This document shows positions 5,460-8,852 of a DNA stretch of 8,852 bases, piece after piece. Each line of letters opens with the position of its first letter. The stretch's first letter is position 1. The notes beneath the pieces were generated by a model. That model was given only the letters and a program-made list of their open reading frames with translations. It was not told where the DNA came from and did no database searches. Both the position numbers and the translations under genes were made by a program. The stretch covers positions 1 through 8,852 of the forward strand of contig DAOWGR010000045.1 of NCBI GenBank assembly GCA_030637365.1, given 5' to 3'. Origin of the DNA: Elusimicrobiota bacterium. Lineage in GTDB: Bacteria > Elusimicrobiota > Elusimicrobia > Elusimicrobiales > UBA9959.

Positions 5460-6738
5460 ATTTGCCGAACCGCAATTTAAAGGTAAGCAATGCTTCGCCT
5501 GAGAATATCTTTCCCGCTATAGTGACAAATATTGCAAAAATAACGGCCTGATATACTATCCCCCACATTACCGCCGCATGATTATGAGCCAATATATTCT
5601 GCGGGGCTATAAAAGCGTGAGTAAACGGTATGGAATAAAGCAATAATTTTACTACAAAAGAAGCTCTCCCAATATCTATGAACATGGGAAGCAAATACGA
5701 AATCATTATAAGCATCATAAGAGGCGTCATCGTGGCGCCGACGCTTTTAACATCCTCGCTGAGAACACCCAATATAAGCGCTATGACAAGAGCGCATAAT
5801 ATGCAGAACAACAATGAAACACCTATCATCAAATAATCCGCCGGGCCCATTATTAAACCCAGTTTCACAAAAGCGTCTTGAGCTGAAAGTGCTATTCCCG
5901 CGGTTTTTTGCCCCATAATACCGGACATAAACGAACGCATACCAAACATATAGCCGCCTGAAAGAAGAGCCGCCACAATAGCCGCCGCGGAAAGTTTTGA
6001 TATTACCAAAATCCTCCTGTCAATCGGCGAACTTAAAAGAGTTTCAAGAGTCTTATTCTCTTTCTCTCCCGCCACAGCCGTCATAATCATTTGCGCCGCC
6101 ATAAAAACCAAAAAAAACACGGCTATGGGGAAAAAATAGGTTTGAGAATGAACAAATAAAAGCACTCGCTTTACAGACACCCGCGCGATAGAATCTCCAA
6201 TAACAACAAATTCTTCCATCAACACGGGGTTTTTTATAAATTCGACGTTCGCCAAAGGAAATTTCTTTTCAATTATGTGAACTCCCAAATCTTTATTAAT
6301 TCTCTCAATGCCTTTTCTAATTTTTGACGCTGAATAAGACGAACTGTAACCGCTCAAATTTTTATTAAAACGCGCGTAAATTTCTATAGTATGCTTTTTT
6401 TCCAGATTAAAATCCCGTTCCAAGCCCTTGGGTATAACCATAAAAAACGATTCTTCTTCATATTCATGATTTGAAAAAGCGTCAAGCAAATTACCACTGG
6501 ACGCGTCTTTCACAATATATTCGCCATCGGTCAAACTTTTAATTATTCTTTTTGAAAGACCGGATTTATCAAAATCCAATACAACCACATTATTTCGAGC
6601 CGCCGATGTCTTATTTTGCTTTCCCACAACCGACCCTATCATATAAAACACAAACAATACCGCCACCAGCGAAACAATCAACGGAATGGTGAGCATTTCT
6701 TTTATCTCTTTTTTCAACAGAATAAAAAATATTCTCAT
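5452..6738 (-). CDS. ABC-2 type exporter permease, NatB-like (COG1668 style)
   Basis: This 428-aa protein is the membrane half of an ABC exporter encoded with the ATPase just upstream. One membrane segment near residues 16-38 is followed by a large extracytoplasmic domain of about 155 residues (roughly 40-195), then about five more hydrophobic segments between 200 and 415. The permease signature GEKENKTLETLLSSPI begins at G224, right after the second segment, and is characteristic of ABC-2 permeases of the NatB/ABC2_membrane_3 type. Substrate is not deducible: relatives export Na+, drugs or other compounds. ATG 6738 overlaps the ATPase stop by 4 nt (ATGA), so the two are translationally coupled. 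Its stop lies 44 nt from the convergent transglycosylase gene. Confidence 0.9.
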   Translation of the reverse strand: MRIFFILLKKEIKEMLTIPLIVSLVAVLFVFYMIGSVVGKQNKTSAARNNVVVLDFDKSGLSKRIIKSLTDGEYIVKDASSGNLLDAFSNHEYEEESFFMVIPKGLERDFNLEKKHTIEIYARFNKNLSGYSSSYSASKIRKGIERINKDLGVHIIEKKFPLANVEFIKNPVLMEEFVVIGDSIARVSVKRVLLFVHSQTYFFPIAVFFLVFMAAQMIMTAVAGEKENKTLETLLSSPIDRRILVISKLSAAAIVAALLSGGYMFGMRSFMSGIMGQKTAGIALSAQDAFVKLGLIMGPADYLMIGVSLLFCILCALVIALILGVLSEDVKSVGATMTPLMMLIMISYLLPMFIDIGRASFVVKLLLYSIPFTHAFIAPQNILAHNHAAVMWGIVYQAVIFAIFVTIAGKIFSGEALLTFKLRFGKSK

Positions 6739-7454
6739 TGTATAAGTTTTATAAAAACTTCCTCCAAATCATTTGTTGAAAACTTCTCTTTAAGATCGCG
6801 GGGCGCGCCGCAAGCAAGCAGTTTTCCATTATTCATTATCCCCAGTCTATCGGATAGAAATTCTATTTCAAACATATTATGGCTTGATAGAAGAACGGTC
6901 ATACCGTCTTTAGCCAATTGCTTGATTATTTTTCTTATTTCAAAACTATTGAGAATATCCAAACCGCTGGTTGGCTCATCCAATATGGCGAAACGCGGTT
7001 TAATCATAACGGCGCGCGAAAGCAAAAGTTTTCTTGTCATGCCTTTGCTGTAAGTTTTCACCTTATCCTTCAATTTATCCTTAAGGCCGCAAATCTCCGC
7101 GCCGTATTCAACGGTTTTTAATACCTGTTTTTTGTCGCGGAAAAAGATTGAAGCCATAAAACGCAAATATTCATATCCCGTTAAAGTTTTATAAGCGCCG
7201 GCTTCCTCCGGCAAATAACTTATTATTTTCCTTATTTCTTTTGAATCTTTGACTATATCCAGGCCGAATATTTCCACGCTTCCGCCCGTAGGGCTCAATA
7301 TGGTTGACAGCATTTTAAGGGTGGTTGATTTACCAACGCCGTTAGGCCCGACCAAAGCGAATATTTCCCTTTCCTTAATATCAAAACTCAAGCCTTTGAC
7401 AGCTTCAAAATCTTTATATTTTTTGACAAGATTTAAGACATTTACCGCGCTCAT
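6735..7454 (-). CDS. ABC transporter ATP-binding protein, NatA-like
   Basis: This 239-aa ATPase drives the permease encoded downstream. Motifs in order: Walker A GPNGVGKS (36-43), a Q-loop region YLPEE where Glu (E83/E84) takes the Gln place as often in the drug/Na+ exporter group, signature YSKGM (135-139), Walker B FAILDEP (155-161), D-loop SGLD (163-166) and switch H192 in SSHN. All catalytic parts are present. I set the start at ATG 7454, which gives the usual 12 residues before KKY. GTG 7502 lies inside a terminator hairpin and ATG 7481 at the end of its T-run; 7481 cannot be excluded. No Shine-Dalgarno is visible, but TAATAT ends 7 nt upstream of the ATG. Confidence 0.93.
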   Translation of the reverse strand: MSAVNVLNLVKKYKDFEAVKGLSFDIKEREIFALVGPNGVGKSTTLKMLSTILSPTGGSVEIFGLDIVKDSKEIRKIISYLPEEAGAYKTLTGYEYLRFMASIFFRDKKQVLKTVEYGAEICGLKDKLKDKVKTYSKGMTRKLLLSRAVMIKPRFAILDEPTSGLDILNSFEIRKIIKQLAKDGMTVLLSSHNMFEIEFLSDRLGIMNNGKLLACGAPRDLKEKFSTNDLEEVFIKLIQ

Positions 7455-7481
7455 AGGCAATATATTACAAACTTTACTCAT

Positions 7482-7520
7482 AAAAAACAACAAACCGCTC
7501 ACCCACAGTTAGAGCGGCTT
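7482..7520 (-). terminator. Intrinsic terminator of the serine protease gene
   Basis: On the minus strand CCGCTC pairs with GAGCGG (7517-7512 with 7500-7495), extended by a G-U and two A-U pairs, around an 11-nt loop. It is followed by the T-rich run TTTGTTGTTTTTT. It lies about 33 nt after the protease stop and just before the ABC ATPase start, so it separates the two units unless read through. Confidence 0.7.
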
Positions 7521-7552
7521 AACTAACCTACTGAAAGACGGATTTTCAATGC

Positions 7553-8521
7553 TTACTCAAACTTTATATCAAATCCGCTCAGTTCGGCGGGAGGAACAAA
7601 ATCGTCCACATTTATATCTCTTACTTCTGCGGCTTTTAAAGCATTATCCGTCTTTATTGCCGGTATATGCCGCGCCAACACCGATATCCTGGTAATTTCT
7701 TCGGCGCCCCTGTCATCTCCTTCCTTCGTCCACACAATGGATCTCACGCAGCCGCCGACGGCTTGCTCAAAATCATACATACCGCCCGTAAGCACGCCCT
7801 CTATCAGTTTGGTTTTGGCGTTAAAAACCGCTGAACCAGAATTGCCGTCAAAAACATCCAGATTCGCGGTAAAGGACCTCTTTGAAGTATTGTATACGCG
7901 GGCGTTTCCGGCAACTTTAAGCGGCAGTCCGTTCGGATGACCTATTACAAAAAGCTCATCCCCTTTTGAAATACTTTTATTCCGGTTAATGGCAAGCGGC
8001 CTATGGTTCTTCACTTTCCTGTCCAATTGTATCAGAGCATAGTCCGGATTATGATTGCGCCGTATTAGTTTTTTACAACTGTAAACTTCATCTGCCGGTA
8101 TTACGGTTGCGGCGGCTACTCCGTCCCGTCTCACCGAGAAACCGAATATGAATTTGGTGTCGGCGCAGATTTTCCCATCGGTTATGCAATGACCCGCGGT
8201 CACTATAATATCATCGCTCACCAAAGCTCCCGAACAAAAAGCTCCGACAGGCTGGTCGCGGAATCTTTCACTGATGCAGAGTTTATAATGTCTGCCGAAA
8301 CGTTTTGTGACCAGATTAAAAACTTCGCCGTCTCTAATCACCTTTTTTGACCGCCATAGGGAAACGGTGGAATCGGCCAGTTTGGCAATATCATCCGGGA
8401 CCTGAAAATAATCCAAACGATCGTCATTACCGTAAATGCTCTTGCCTTGCGAGAATGATAAAAACGGCAAAACCGAAGTTATAACAGCCGCGATTAAAAT
8501 CACTTCCAACATTCTTTTCAT
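7553..8521 (-). CDS. Secreted trypsin-like serine protease (chymotrypsin fold, S1-like)
   Basis: This 322-aa protein has a Sec signal peptide, MKRMLEVILIAAVITSVLPFLSFS, and then a pre-domain of about 60 residues. The catalytic triad is complete: H111 in VTAGHC, D160 in NPDYALIQL and S228 in FDGNSGSAVF. Cys residues at 82, 96, 112, 119 and 149 suggest disulphide bonds. The GNSGS form instead of the animal GDSGGP is common in bacterial trypsin-like enzymes. The last ~55 residues form a charged tail. It probably acts outside the cytoplasm on unknown protein targets; specificity cannot be read. ATG 8521 is preceded by AGAGG with 4-nt spacing. The gene has its own promoter and terminator, so it is probably a single-gene transcript, divergent from the secreted protein gene at 8751. 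Confidence 0.92.
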   Translation of the reverse strand: MKRMLEVILIAAVITSVLPFLSFSQGKSIYGNDDRLDYFQVPDDIAKLADSTVSLWRSKKVIRDGEVFNLVTKRFGRHYKLCISERFRDQPVGAFCSGALVSDDIIVTAGHCITDGKICADTKFIFGFSVRRDGVAAATVIPADEVYSCKKLIRRNHNPDYALIQLDRKVKNHRPLAINRNKSISKGDELFVIGHPNGLPLKVAGNARVYNTSKRSFTANLDVFDGNSGSAVFNAKTKLIEGVLTGGMYDFEQAVGGCVRSIVWTKEGDDRGAEEITRISVLARHIPAIKTDNALKAAEVRDINVDDFVPPAELSGFDIKFE

Positions 8522-8605
8522 AAAACCTCTATATTACAGTATCGCAACGCGCACAGAAATCCGCTTAAAGCAAACAAGAAAACAACAGCTCTTTACTTTC
8601 CCTAT

Positions 8606-8634
8606 ATCATAGCGTGCGTTTTGACAAATATCAA
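8606..8634 (-). promoter_or_regulatory. Sigma-70-type promoter of the serine protease gene
   Basis: On the minus strand -35 TTGATA (8634-8629, 5 of 6) and -10 TATGAT (8611-8606, 5 of 6) are 17 nt apart, the ideal spacing. Transcription would start near 8599 and leave a leader of about 78 nt before ATG 8521. Confidence 0.55.
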
Positions 8635-8692
8635 GCCCATATCGCCAAATCGGCAAAAATCATGTCTGTTAAAATACCGCGAAAATTATGCC

Positions 8693-8721
8693 TTTACACG
8701 CTCGCGCAAAAAATCTATATT
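8693..8721 (+). promoter_or_regulatory. Sigma-70-type promoter of the truncated secreted-protein gene
   Basis: TTTACA (8693-8698) and TATATT (8716-8721) are 17 nt apart, each 5 of 6 matches. A consensus TATAAT at 8723-8728 is an alternative -10 without a well-spaced -35. The ribosome binding site lies just downstream, so the leader would be about 23 nt. Confidence 0.55.
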
Positions 8722-8735
8722 CTATAATAGTAGGT

Positions 8736-8742
8736 TGGAGGA
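8736..8742 (+). promoter_or_regulatory. Shine-Dalgarno TGGAGGA for the gene at 8751
   Basis: TGGAGGA ends 8 nt before ATG 8751. It is one of only two strong ribosome binding sites in the window and supports the edge gene as real. Confidence 0.8.
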
Positions 8743-8750
8743 CCAAATTT

Positions 8751-8852
8751 ATGAAATTTATTTTGCCATTACTTTTGCTGACAATTAGCATTGCCATTGC
8801 CGCCTCTCCAAAAGCTGATGAACTCGTGAAAACCCGCGAGATGCTGAAAATC
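8751..8852 (+). CDS. Secreted protein, N-terminus only (cut by window edge)
   Basis: Only 34 codons are visible. They begin MKFILPLLLLTISIAIAASP, a Sec signal peptide with likely cleavage near residue 18, then KADELVKTREMLKI, a charged start of the mature chain. The gene is supported by a good promoter and Shine-Dalgarno, and is open to the window end. Function cannot be said. It is divergent from the serine protease gene and shares a 229-bp regulatory region with it. Confidence 0.75.
   Translation, partial: MKFILPLLLLTISIAIAASPKADELVKTREMLKI

Noticed and set aside
6616..7053. Plus-strand 145-codon frame across the ABC genes
   Set aside because: Antisense shadow of the ABC ATPase and permease, which carry all family motifs.

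Overview
The window is AT-rich (by eye well under 45% GC), gene-dense and bacterial. A lipoprotein signal peptide, a lytic transglycosylase and several Sec signal peptides point to a diderm with a peptidoglycan wall. The mix of genes and the base composition would fit an uncultured or gut-associated lineage such as Elusimicrobiota, but there is no rRNA or marker gene here, so that is a guess from gene style only.

Layout, left to right. (1) 64-2326, plus strand: a likely operon of a NUDIX hydrolase, a cytosolic HExxH metallopeptidase-like protein with a textbook Shine-Dalgarno, a SAM methyltransferase overlapping it by 14 nt, and a 72-aa DUF2007 protein. (2) 2357-2797, minus strand: an exported DUF2914 protein with a good sigma-70-type promoter. 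It is divergent from (3) 2950-3663, a lipoprotein cyclophilin. A strong GC hairpin separates the cyclophilin from (4) 3764-4219, a stand-alone cyclic-nucleotide-binding-domain protein. (5) 4220-4663 is a 444-bp stretch with no convincing gene. It holds a GAAA-loop hairpin and three tandem copies of a 71-bp T-rich unit with no stop triplet in any plus-strand frame. (6) 4664-5407: an exported lytic transglycosylase. (7) 5452-7454, minus strand: an ABC-2 exporter, ATPase then permease, with ATGA start/stop overlap. (8) 7553-8521, minus strand: a secreted trypsin-like serine protease closed by a hairpin terminator and divergent from (9) a truncated secreted protein that runs off the right edge.

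The theme is mostly envelope housekeeping: folding (cyclophilin), wall cleavage (transglycosylase), export (ABC-2 pair) and extracytoplasmic proteolysis. Region 1 is a separate cytosolic group whose joint role is unknown. I did not find a convincing new system such as a defence island, CRISPR array or mobile element. The items most worth a second look are the perfect 13-bp-arm palindrome lying exactly on the metallopeptidase active-site codons, the 71-bp tandem repeat, and a NUDIX box with Lys in place of the usual catalytic Glu. Most starts were reassigned from the longest possible frame using Shine-Dalgarno position, signal peptides or a terminator inside the longer frame.
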